DNA from: Adineta vaga
Taxonomy: Eukaryota > Rotifera
DNA: 64,000 bases
Assembly (NCBI GenBank): GCA_021613535.1
Contig: CP075492.1
Coordinates: 2,976,001 to 3,040,000 of the forward strand
Reading direction: 5' to 3'
Below the pieces are notes generated by a model. It ran no database searches. It had not been told where the DNA came from and was given only the letters and a program-made list of their open reading frames with translations. Both the position numbers and the translations under genes were made by a program. Below are positions 22,786 through 32,008 of the stretch, one piece after another. Position 1 is the stretch's first letter. Every line of letters starts with the position of its first letter.

Positions 22786-24831
22786 GGCGAATACTATAAT
22801 ACATTCTCAATATCGATCAATGTTGCATTTAGTATCGTGTTTTCTGCTGGTAATTGGCTCACAGCTCTAGGTGCGGGATTTGGAAATTTAGGATGGAGTG
22901 TTGTTAGTCGAATTAGTACTATTCTTCGAACAGATGGTTATTTAAATACTAGTCCTGTTGCTGTTTCATTGCCAATTATCTACAAACAAACCAATATACG
23001 ACACACACATGTTGTTCAAATGTCAGATTTTGATGGATCAGATATATTACAATGTCGTTGGTCTACTTCATCAGGCAATGTGAACGGAGCTGATGAATGT
23101 AGTGGTATATGCAACGGTCTTCCTGGTGGTGTTACCGCTATTTTAACTGGAAGCAATTGTACGATGTCCTTCACACTTACTACAGATTACTGGTATTACG
23201 GAGTTGCCTTACAAATTGAAGATTTTTATGATAATGTAGCACTTTTAGCAAATAGTCCAATGAGTTCTGTTCCTATGCAGTTTCTTTTCTATGGTTATCC
23301 AAATACTAGTGGTTGCAGTACTCCACCAGAAATTATTGGTGATCGACCAAACCGAGGTAAGTATTTCAAACTTGCAATCGGAGAAATGGAATGCTTATTT
23401 CTGATGATTTATTTTTAAAGCTTGTATTGGTGTGATGCCTGGTACCAGTATTACTTTACATGTTGTCGTGGATGTGTATTGCAGTGGAAAGAGCATTGTT
23501 GATTTTATTTCGACTGTACCACGTGGTGTAACAAAGAGTAGTATTACAAGTCCTACTACTGGTCAGTACATAACATATTGATTAATTATTTCCTTTACCA
23601 TTTCTTACTTCTAGGCCAATACATAATCTATCTGTATTGGACTCCTCGAACTGATCAGTATGGCCCTCAAGGAATTTGTATGGCAGCAATCGATAATACA
23701 AATATTCAATCCAATCAATAGTGTATCACATATTTAGTTAGTTTTCTGTCACCTGATGTTATTCGACCAACGTTATAGTTCAAGGTTCAGCATCACCAAT
23801 TGGTACTGTCTTTCAAAATCAAACTCTTTTTTCTATTCAAAGTATCAATTCTATAAAGATCTTATTTTGATTACTGTGATTTATACTTTTAGCCTCAAAA
23901 TTCGTCAATCGTCCAACACGAAACGGAACTTTTATCTATTTGAATAGCACTGGTGGTGGTACACTTGTCCAGAAATATGATTGTGGTTGGGACCCAAATG
24001 TGACATATACAGGTTATACAATTGTTATTAATTTTCCAGTCGCACCATGGACTCCTGGTCATTTCTTTTATGTCACAATGGATGGCGGTATAATTCATTT
24101 TTTCTCTCTTCTACATCATTATGGTTCCATATATTCTTCTTCATTTAATTTTAGGTGTTGCCAGTGGAACAGAATTTTGTGGTCCTGAATCTGATTCTAT
24201 TTACGATCCCACCTTTTGGGTATTTAATATATGGAATCCAGCAGTGTCATCAACAACCACAACACCGTTTACCAATAACAGTAACAACAAAACCAACATC
24301 AACAACAAGTATCAATACTTTGGTTTGTTTTATTTCATTTTCTATAATCTTTGATCATTATGAATGTTTTGCTATTTAGTTAACAACAACTGGTATTGTT
24401 ATTACAACAACTTCACCTGTTACAACAACAGCAACAACTGCATCAACTACAATTGGTAAATAAAACAGATATTCTACATTTTTATTTTGTTTTTCAATAA
24501 TTTCATTTGATTTAATTTAGTTTCAACAACAGCTGGATCAACTCAATCAACGACAACAACTGAATCAGCCTTTCTTGCGATATCTCCAAAAGATTTTGTA
24601 AGTTTCTAATTGAGTTTTGCATAGATTAGTAATGAAAAGTTGTTGATTGTAAGAAGAACTATGTAGACCACCTATTGCATTGATGACAAGTCTTATATTT
24701 ATTGTAATGATGTTTCTTCACGCGCAGCTATGTATGCTGCATTTACAAAAGTGAATAAGATGTTTAATCCTTCACATATTCAAGCTAAAACACGACATCG
24801 ACAACGAATGAAACGAATCATGGGATCTTAA
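22394..24831 (+). pseudogene. Secreted mucin-like surface protein gene, copy 1 (full length but damaged)
   Basis: Nine exons can be traced: 22394-22470 (signal peptide MFFIILFILKVSVV), 22522-23356, 23421-23571, 23615-23841, 23893-24087, 24155-24322, 24380-24455, 24522-24597 and 24667-24831, all with GT-AG introns. The protein has a Cys/Trp-rich beta-type ectodomain (blocks DILQCRWSTSSG, YYGVALQIEDFYDN, KYDCGWDPNVTYTGYTI, FCGPESDSIYDPTFWVFNIW). A Thr-rich mucin-like stalk and a basic Cys-containing tail follow. Lesions are an extra TA at about 22609, TGA for a Trp at 22711-22713, TAG at 23719-23721, and a one-base loss near 23776. None of these is in a homopolymer, so this is a genuine pseudogene or a heavily edited allele. 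I know similar large ectodomain proteins from rotifers and other aquatic animals but not a defined function. Confidence 0.7.
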
Positions 24832-25152
24832 AGACCATTTCATTGATTTGAACACATAAAACTAATCGAGAACTATTTTGATTTGATTTTCGAATTTCAT
24901 TATTATATTTATCTCAAATAGACTTTTCTGTGATCCGTGTGTTATCTGAATAAAAAATATAATCTCGAGAATGTGGATGATTTTATGGATGTATGCATTT
25001 TTGCTTTCAGCAAACTTACACTCTCAAGATTGAGTGGGTGTGCGTGAAGAAGAGATTCCTTGACCCACACCCAATACGATTCGTTAGTTCTTAATCAAGA
25101 AATCATCTATAGAATTTTCAACCAAATTATATAAAAATGGAAATATTCATAT
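24832..25152. other. Short intergenic region with a G/T-rich foldback
   Basis: Lies between the convergent 3' ends of the surface-protein pseudogene and the RelA/SpoT-like gene. It contains the foldback element listed separately and nothing else recognisable. Confidence 0.5.
25030..25074. repeat. G/T-rich foldback element (copy f)
   Basis: Starts TTGAGTGGGTGTGCGTG, contains the family core GAAGAAGAGATTCCTTGACC, and ends CCCACACCCAA, complementary to the start. It lies 80 bp beyond the 3' end of the RelA/SpoT-like gene. Confidence 0.75.
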
Positions 25153-26091
25153 TTAATAAGTTCGATTTCCATATGTTTGAGATTTATAAATTGAATGAGC
25201 ATGTCTTCCATAATGTTGTAAACTGTGCATAGAATTTGTTAAGATTTGTAATTCAAATACTTGATTTAATTTTGGTCCTTGAAGAATTAAATGAATAGAT
25301 TGATAACCATTATGTTTTGGAAATTGAATATAATCATGTATTTTTATAATTTGATAATATTTTTGAAAAAGATTTACTAAATAATAACATTGATTGATTG
25401 TTTGAACTGAGATTTCAATTGAAATAATATCATAAAGATATTTCGGAAATAATTTCAATTTTTCCCAATATGAATAAAATGTTTTTAATCTTCCATTGAT
25501 TCGATATGAAAATGAAACTTGTTTGATTAAAAATGAATTTAATTCAATTAAAAGACAAGTTAATAAATTTGAATCAAATTGTTTCATTTTATAAATTGAA
25601 ATAATTTGTTTTCGTTCTTTTCGATGAAATTTCTTAAACATTTGATCATCAATTAAACTAATTAACATATGTGTACCATTATATTTATCATATTCTGTAA
25701 TAGATTTATTTACTTTATCAATTGGTTCTTTATATAAATCAATTAATTTTTCATAAATTTGATTTTGAAAATCAAGATTTTTAATAAAACAAATTTCAAT
25801 TTGATTTATTTGATAAAAATTCCAATTTGATTTTAAATAAAATTCATTACAATAAATTCCATAATTTAATTGGCAAATAAAATTATTAAGATTTGAACTT
25901 GTGATAAATTCATTAGATTCATTAAATCCTTTTAAGATTAAATTATAATTATTACATTTCCATTCATTGATTTCTTGTTCAAACGAATCTATTCTTTGAA
26001 ATTCATATTCAATTCTTTTACAATATTCAGTTTTTAACTTTAAACAAGAAGAATATGAAGATATTAATAATAGTAAGAGAAAGACTAACAT
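25153..26091 (-). CDS. Secreted RelA/SpoT-like nucleotidyltransferase-domain protein
   Basis: An intronless 312-residue gene. Residues 1-16 form a strong signal peptide (MLVFLLLLLISSYSS), so the product is expected to enter the secretory path. Residues about 195-303 match the (p)ppGpp synthetase domain of the RelA/SpoT family. R201 and K203 correspond to the RxK nucleotide-binding pair. D221 matches the Mg-binding Asp of the DLIAIR block, although its Arg is Glu226 here. YIQFPKHNGYQSIH (254-267) and FELQILTNSMH (279-289) carry the catalytic Glu280. The downstream YGRHAH...YK end is also conserved. No HD hydrolase, TGS or ACT domain is present. Bacterial enzymes make alarmones from ATP and GDP/GTP; animals normally have only the hydrolase MESH1. 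The Arg-to-Glu and QIR-to-QIL changes leave activity uncertain. Horizontal origin is likely. The N-terminal 190 residues are unrecognised. Confidence 0.8.
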   Translation of the reverse strand: MLVFLLLLLISSYSSCLKLKTEYCKRIEYEFQRIDSFEQEINEWKCNNYNLILKGFNESNEFITSSNLNNFICQLNYGIYCNEFYLKSNWNFYQINQIEICFIKNLDFQNQIYEKLIDLYKEPIDKVNKSITEYDKYNGTHMLISLIDDQMFKKFHRKERKQIISIYKMKQFDSNLLTCLLIELNSFLIKQVSFSYRINGRLKTFYSYWEKLKLFPKYLYDIISIEISVQTINQCYYLVNLFQKYYQIIKIHDYIQFPKHNGYQSIHLILQGPKLNQVFELQILTNSMHSLQHYGRHAHSIYKSQTYGNRTY

Positions 26092-27257
26092 CTAAAAAGA
26101 AAATTAATTTACCGCAACATTTTTTACAATAAAGATACAAACTGAATGATTTATCGTATGTTCTGAAAGTTTTCACCCAGAATAATTCGTTCTTCACTAT
26201 AGATAGAGTCAATATTGAGAATAGTTCATATGTAATAGACTAAATCACATATATACAGCTGATTGAGCATGGCTGAACGTAAGATTTGTCGGTATGCATG
26301 AGATTTAGGAGTTATAATCACGTTAACCTTTCTCAGGGAGTTGTGAAATCGAATAATAACTATAGAGAGGCATTCTAGCTTAGCTTGATTGCAAAATACG
26401 GTGCGCGGAGCTGTAGAAATCTCTGCTAATACTTTTGAATTTCGAGGAAATAAATTATATCGTTGCATGAATCAATTATCTTTTCAGTCAATTGTAAGAG
26501 ATTTAGCAATTGCTTTTTTCGAGCGTCCTTTTGTTTTTTTTATAGAAATACTGCCTTAATTTACCGAAAAAATCCATATTTTATTTTGAGTAAATAGATT
26601 ATCATGTTCAGTTACTCAGCTCTTCAATACTCTTTGTCCGATAGTTGATCGACGCTCTGTTCTTCAGATTTGAGAGGTCAAATAATCTGTCGAGAGAAAG
26701 AAACTCAGTAATACGTTACAAAGGGCATCCGATTAATAAATCGAATGGTTTTCTCTCAATTCTAAATGAATCTTTTCGGGTAATTTTGAAAAGAATATGA
26801 TTTTTTTAAATATATTTTAATCTTACTTGGGATATTATGTATTCATAGGTATGTGAAAAGAAAGAAATGATTGTATTTGAAAGCCACTCATCCGATATAT
26901 GAGAAGAAAAGGAAAAAAATCAATGAAGCATGAAAGTTAAAATGATATATTAAACAGATTCAACGTTCCTTTTTTATCTTCTATCTTATATAATTTTATC
27001 AAAGATGATTTAAGAGACAAATTCTTTCATCTTCCTCAACATAAAAAATTGTGAAAAATAAAACGATTTCATTCACAAAACTTGAATTATTATTTTTTTT
27101 CAAAATCGTGCAATCATTGTTTGAAAAAATGGAAAAGAATACATTAGTAAAGGTGATGCAAAAGTACATGTCTGTTTATTTTTTTTACAGAATTTCGCAG
27201 TTGGTGATGAATTAAATAATATTATGAAATTCGTTTTTTTTTGTTTTATACTTTTTT
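26092..27257. other. Upstream region of the RelA/SpoT-like gene within the duplication
   Basis: No gene. The first 20 bp upstream of the gene and the stretch from about 26725 match copy 1 of the duplication; 26110-26710 has no counterpart there and no recognisable content. Confidence 0.5.
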
Positions 27258-28146
27258 GGCACTAGGACAATTCGTCGCACGGACTATTCGTCGCATGGAT
27301 AATTCGTCGCAAGCTCATTTTTGTTAATTGATGTACCAACATATGTGATTAAATTAATGAGTAATTATTCCATTTCCAATGGACTTGTGAGAAACATCAC
27401 GTTGAATTGCGAGAAAATCGACACATGAAAAATGATCGGAAACTAAAGTGTCAAAAAATCCAACAAAGATTTCAGTTTTAAGAAAAAATCTATCCATCCT
27501 ATTATGAAACAGTATTTCCATTTGATATCAAAACTGAAGTGGTTTTTTAATGTTAATATTGTAAATTAAATAGCGCTGAACGCAATAATCCAATAAAAAT
27601 ACTCTAGAAGTAGTCTGACTAATTTGATGAGACTTTCTTTAATAAAATGTGCCTATCTTTACGTTATAAAGCTCTTCCTTTTGTTGGTGAATATCTAAAG
27701 ACTTTGTCAGAAAATTCAGATCACTTCGCATCGATGATCGTAATATTAAACAAATACGATCATAAACATATAGTTGTAAGAGAATTACGGCTCCGATTGA
27801 TACTACTAGTTTTTATCAAAAATACCAAATAATCTATAAGTTTTGTTATGTAATTAGCTTTAGAAATTTCCATATACAAATTCTATTGAATAAAAATACT
27901 TCATAAACTATTTTCTCAAATCATTGAAGTTTTCTTCACTTATTCATTACTACATATTTTTTCCACTAGTCTGTTTCAATTTTCGTAAAATAATTACTTG
28001 TGTGTCATATATTTTATCACTGTTATGAAACATTTCTCTCTCTTTCTCTACCTGTATGTTACGTTAATCTTGTTACAATTAATTCAAATATTGTGCGACG
28101 AATTGTCTGACGACGAATTGTCTATGCGACGAATTGTCCAGTCACC
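27258..28146. mobile_element. Non-autonomous hAT-type element with 8-bp target duplication
   Basis: The left end GGCACTAGGACAATTCGTCG pairs with the right end that reads GGTGACTGGACAATTCGTCG on the opposite strand. Each terminus carries two to three further GACAATTCGTCGCA-type subrepeats. Perfect 8-bp direct repeats ACTTTTTT flank it at 27250-27257 and 28147-28154. Copy 1 of the surrounding duplication (about 21490-21520) has the equivalent site without the insertion. The interior has no transposase. An 8-bp duplication is typical of hAT transposases. Confidence 0.9.
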
Positions 28147-28961
28147 ACTTTTTTCATCGTACATCAGAAAATTATTCTGGGTACTTTGATTTTTCTCTAC
28201 TCCCCTCGAGATCGAAGCATCTATTATCGAAAGCCATTAATGCGACTGAAGATGTAAGTTCTCAAAACAAACGCATGCATATAAAAATATGAAGAAAAAG
28301 AAATTCAGCATGCGTTTCAGTCACACTAAGGTTTCTTCTTTCCAATTCGCTTAATTACTATATGGGCAAGGTTGAGAGTTACGGAATTTCAATTTTTCAA
28401 CTTGGGAGATATAACTTTATATCTCCTCAATAACAAGAGAAATGTATCTGAATTTTTAGGCATATACGAAGATTAATTAGTTGTATCAGTGTTGAAAATT
28501 TCATTTAGTTATCATAAGCCATAGTAAAGTTATTTAAAAACCGTCGTCCGTTACGGAATCTAATCATTTTCCTCTTTTCCATGGAGGACAGTTTAGTGCA
28601 ATTCTGTATATGTTTCATACAAGCCAAAATTTGAATAAATCAATTTCGTCGGTAGAAGTAAATATTGACTTTTTAAGAAAAGTTTTGTTAATGTTTACTT
28701 CATTTTGTCTATCAATTCATCTATAAGAGAACCGAGATAGATGAAATTGCGTCTCAGTTAATGTTGGTCTACAATCAATTTAACAGTTTAAACAATTGTG
28801 TTGCTCAGAAAGAGACGAAAAATAATGACAATTTCGCTGTTTTATTTTGAATAAATAAACCTTCTCTCTCTTAGAAAGACTTCGTATACAAACACATACA
28901 AGCAATCTATCTGCATTTGATTTTCTTCAACCATCAAAGTTGGTAGTGAACAATGATTAAT

Positions 28962-29346
28962 ATGTTTTTTATCATCCTTTTCATTCTGAAAGTTTCTGTC
29001 GTTGATCTTAGCCATTTTTTTGGTGGAACAATAACAGCGTAAGTTTTTGTTATATTCAATATATGTTGTTCCAAATGTATATATTGTAGGCGTCCTTACA
29101 ATAATTCACAAACGACTGGTCCAATACCGATGATAGTGCGTGAACGGTGGTCATGGCGTATCACTTACTATGCTGTAGCTTCATGATGCACTAATGCGAT
29201 CATTGCTGCACAAACTCCTATGATTGGTGATAGTAATTCAGTCTCATGTATATCTGGAGCGGCTTGTGGTAGTCATTGGAGCACTGGTGCTGGTACGATG
29301 AACACAAGTACCTGGTGTACTGATTTTAATACTCCTCTTGTTACCA
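28962..29346 (+). pseudogene. Surface protein gene, copy 2 (first two exons only)
   Basis: Exon 1 (28962-29038) and exon 2 (from 29090) match copy 1 almost perfectly, including the 51-bp intron. This copy lacks the extra TA of copy 1 and keeps the Trp that copy 1 lost (GSHWSTGAG). It has its own nonsense codon, TGA at 29184-29186, where copy 1 has CGA. The reading stops at about 29346, where the left end of the gypsy element begins, and the remaining exons are not found on the other side of that element. Confidence 0.8.
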
Positions 29347-29892
29347 TGTATTAGAGAGAGACAAATGTGTTTCTTTCGAATGTTCGTAGTTTATTTAGAA
29401 AAAATGTAAAAACACGCGCACACGTCACACCACTCTCTTCTCTCTCTCACTTTACTGAGAAAAACATGTATATATATATAATCACACAAAGAAAAGTGAA
29501 TACACATATATCACGAATAAAGAGAAGAAAGAGATGATATCATCAAAAGAAAGGATCTAGGTCGAGAGAGAGATGGAAGATGAAAGACGAGATCAATGAA
29601 AAGAAAGAGAAGACTAGAATATGAAGAGATAGGTGTCGCCTGTAACAGTCGACCCAACGCGGAACGATGTGTGTCCGCACACATATATCTGACAGAACGA
29701 AAGAAAAAAGTTTAACAATGAACGCGACAAAAAATAACGAAAAAAAAACAAACGAGGAAAGGAAAGAAAAATATCTATATGTGTATATGTATATATATGT
29801 TCATATAGAAAGAACGAGAAAAAATAACGAAAAAAAACACGCGTATACATTTCAAACGATGGAAGGAAAGGAAAAAAACATATATGTCTACA
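29347..29892 (-). repeat. Probable 3' LTR of the gypsy element
   Basis: On the minus strand this would begin TGTAGACATATATG, shortly after a purine tract GAGGAAGAAGAGAAGAAA (about 29903-29921), and end CTCTCTAATACA at the exact point where homology to the surface-protein gene stops. The TG...CA ends, the preceding polypurine tract and the junction support an LTR of about 546 bp. No matching 5' LTR is present, so its borders are inferred. Confidence 0.55.
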
Positions 29893-29895
29893 TAC

Positions 29896-31458
29896 CTAAT
29901 GATTTCTTCTCTTCTTCCTCTTGCTGAATCGATAATAATGATCTTCATCGAAGCTTCGACTATGAAAAAGTTCTTCGAGTTGATCAGCTGCTGTTGGACT
30001 TTTCACTCCAATAAATACTTTTCCATGCTTGATGTTGATGTTCAAAAATTGGATGTTCTTTGATCGTAATATTTGTTTGATGTGAGCATGTTTGAATAAT
30101 CGATGGACAGGATAAATGACTTCTGATCGATAACGATTTGATCGGCGTCGACGATTACTTATTTGATTTGGTGTTGGATTTTCCTGTAAATATAACTGTG
30201 GACCCAAATAATAAGAATTTCTTGCCTTTTGTGATTCATCCTGAGCATGAATTCTCTTTCTTTCTTCTGGTATTGGATCAGGTTGTGGAAATGGTCGATG
30301 AAGTTTCATAACTTCTGGAAATTCGTCATCACTTATTGGTTCATATACATGTGGTGTTGGTTGAACTTTTTGTGATGGTGATTCCATTGGTTCTTCTTCC
30401 ATTTCGACGGGCGATGATTCATTTTCATGGTCGAATATACCTATATCAAAATCAGATGGTGTTAGTTCAAGTTCAATACTTATCGATTCTTGTTGGCCTG
30501 GATGTTCCTCTTCTCTTGAATCAACATATGCATGAGCTTCAGGCTCATCTCGATTTGGTGGTTTTAATTCAACTGATGGTTCTTGTTGAGTTGTTGATTC
30601 GACTGGAACATCTTTTTCATTTTCGACTGTTGCTGGTGGTGTTAATACAAATTTAATTAAATTCATATCATAAGCGATTTTTGTAACAGCGAAAACATCA
30701 TTAATCGCATATTCTTCTAACATATGTCGATATTTTGTTTCTTCCTGTACACGATAATCATATTCTCGACCATGGACGTATTTCGGCTTATATGTGTCGA
30801 GAGAACGATCGATACCACATGACCATTTGGCTAGTGTAGCTGTTTTATCTAAATACTGGCCGAATGTAGATTTGATCACAGCTTGTAGACCATATAGTTC
30901 ATATCGATCATATTCATTTTGAACATTGACGCCATCTGCTTTGATTTGACCACTAAACAAATTCAAATTCATAAATGATTTTAATTCGTCAGCTACGTAA
31001 CCCCAAGCATAAATACGATTGTTCGATGTGAAAATAATCGAACATAATTGTCGAATTTTTATAAATAACGGCGAGCTGATTGGTGGTAAATAATTCACTT
31101 CTATTATTATAACAATAGATGGTGAATTTGGACGAATGAATTCGACTTGAATTGTTGCTGCTGAAATTCGATTGTATGCATCGCCTTCTGTATCCAATGT
31201 GTAATTAAACGTTAATTTTGCTTCATCGATTAATTTATCCATTGTTTCCATGTCGGTTTTTTCATGAATATAATAACGAGAATAATTTTTTGGTTGTTCG
31301 AATGGTTTTAATTTTCCTTGTCGACATAATTCTTGTAATTCACGTTCTTTTTTTGCTTTCTTCGGGTTCCATCGTTCATTTCGTCGTAATAATTCTTCTA
31401 ATGGTGGAATGTATCGATCATTATAATATTTTCTTGGGCATGAACTCTTTCGGTCCAT
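29896..31458 (-). CDS. Retrotransposon ORF3 with DEDDy-type exonuclease-like domain
   Basis: A 520-residue ORF. Residues about 80-270 resemble a DnaQ/RNase D-like 3'-5' exonuclease. Motif I is FNYTLDTEGD with the D-x-E pair, a middle block is NNRIYAWGYVADELKSF, and motif III is YAINDVFAVTKIA with the Tyr and Asp of the DEDDy class. Residues about 275-400 are acidic and Pro/Glu-rich, probably disordered. The C-terminal about 90 residues are basic and end in a KRKKRR cluster. The start codon lies one base downstream of a strong splice acceptor (TTTGTTTCCAG), so the ORF is probably expressed from a spliced mRNA in the manner of env. Its role in transposition is unknown. The frame is intact. Confidence 0.75.
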   Translation of the reverse strand: MDRKSSCPRKYYNDRYIPPLEELLRRNERWNPKKAKKERELQELCRQGKLKPFEQPKNYSRYYIHEKTDMETMDKLIDEAKLTFNYTLDTEGDAYNRISAATIQVEFIRPNSPSIVIIIEVNYLPPISSPLFIKIRQLCSIIFTSNNRIYAWGYVADELKSFMNLNLFSGQIKADGVNVQNEYDRYELYGLQAVIKSTFGQYLDKTATLAKWSCGIDRSLDTYKPKYVHGREYDYRVQEETKYRHMLEEYAINDVFAVTKIAYDMNLIKFVLTPPATVENEKDVPVESTTQQEPSVELKPPNRDEPEAHAYVDSREEEHPGQQESISIELELTPSDFDIGIFDHENESSPVEMEEEPMESPSQKVQPTPHVYEPISDDEFPEVMKLHRPFPQPDPIPEERKRIHAQDESQKARNSYYLGPQLYLQENPTPNQISNRRRRSNRYRSEVIYPVHRLFKHAHIKQILRSKNIQFLNINIKHGKVFIGVKSPTAADQLEELFHSRSFDEDHYYRFSKRKKRRNH

Positions 31459-32008
31459 CCTGGAAACAAATTCAAAGAAAACGAAGAAGAAGAGAGAGAA
31501 AAAAAGAAAAAAAAAACTTCCCTTGTTGATGTTTGTTGATTGTGTTTGTTGATGGTGTATGTTGATATAATGAGTCCAATTATTAGCTAATATATCTAAA
31601 GTGTGAAAAGTAAGTGAATATCTTCAGGATTTACATGAACCCTCTGCCATCGTTCCATTTGAGTAAAATGGCTATAATAAAATGGGTATTCTCTATACCT
31701 CCATATAAGAAGAAAAACACTTTGTTATTCTGATTCGATAAGTGAGATGTTCGATCGTAATATATGGATCGATTTGGAAGATAAAAGAATTGTTATATAT
31801 GTAGTAAAGCGGTGAACTCGAATAGACAGGAAAGATAAAAGATCCTAGTGAAGAAGTATACGGTGGAATAGGTGTAAGGAAAGAAAGAAGATATATGTAT
31901 ATATAGTGGAAGGAAAGGAAAGAAAAGAAAAGACTGTGAATGGCTTGTAAACACGTGTGTTATCCATTTAATATATATATATAATTCGGTTTATTAATCC
32001 AAATATAT
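31459..32008. other. Spacer between pol and ORF3 of the gypsy element
   Basis: No ORF. The minus strand has a pyrimidine-rich tract directly before the ORF3 acceptor site (TTTGTTTCCAG, about 31460-31470). Confidence 0.6.

Larger units (their letters stand above)
26042..29346 (+). repeat. Segmental duplication, copy 2
   Basis: Colinear with copy 1 (20832-22785) but longer. It carries extra DNA at about 26110-26710, an 889-bp hAT-type MITE at 27258-28146 and an extra stretch at about 28390-28555. It ends where the gypsy element begins. The block from 28600 to 29346 is almost identical to 22032-22785. Confidence 0.85.
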
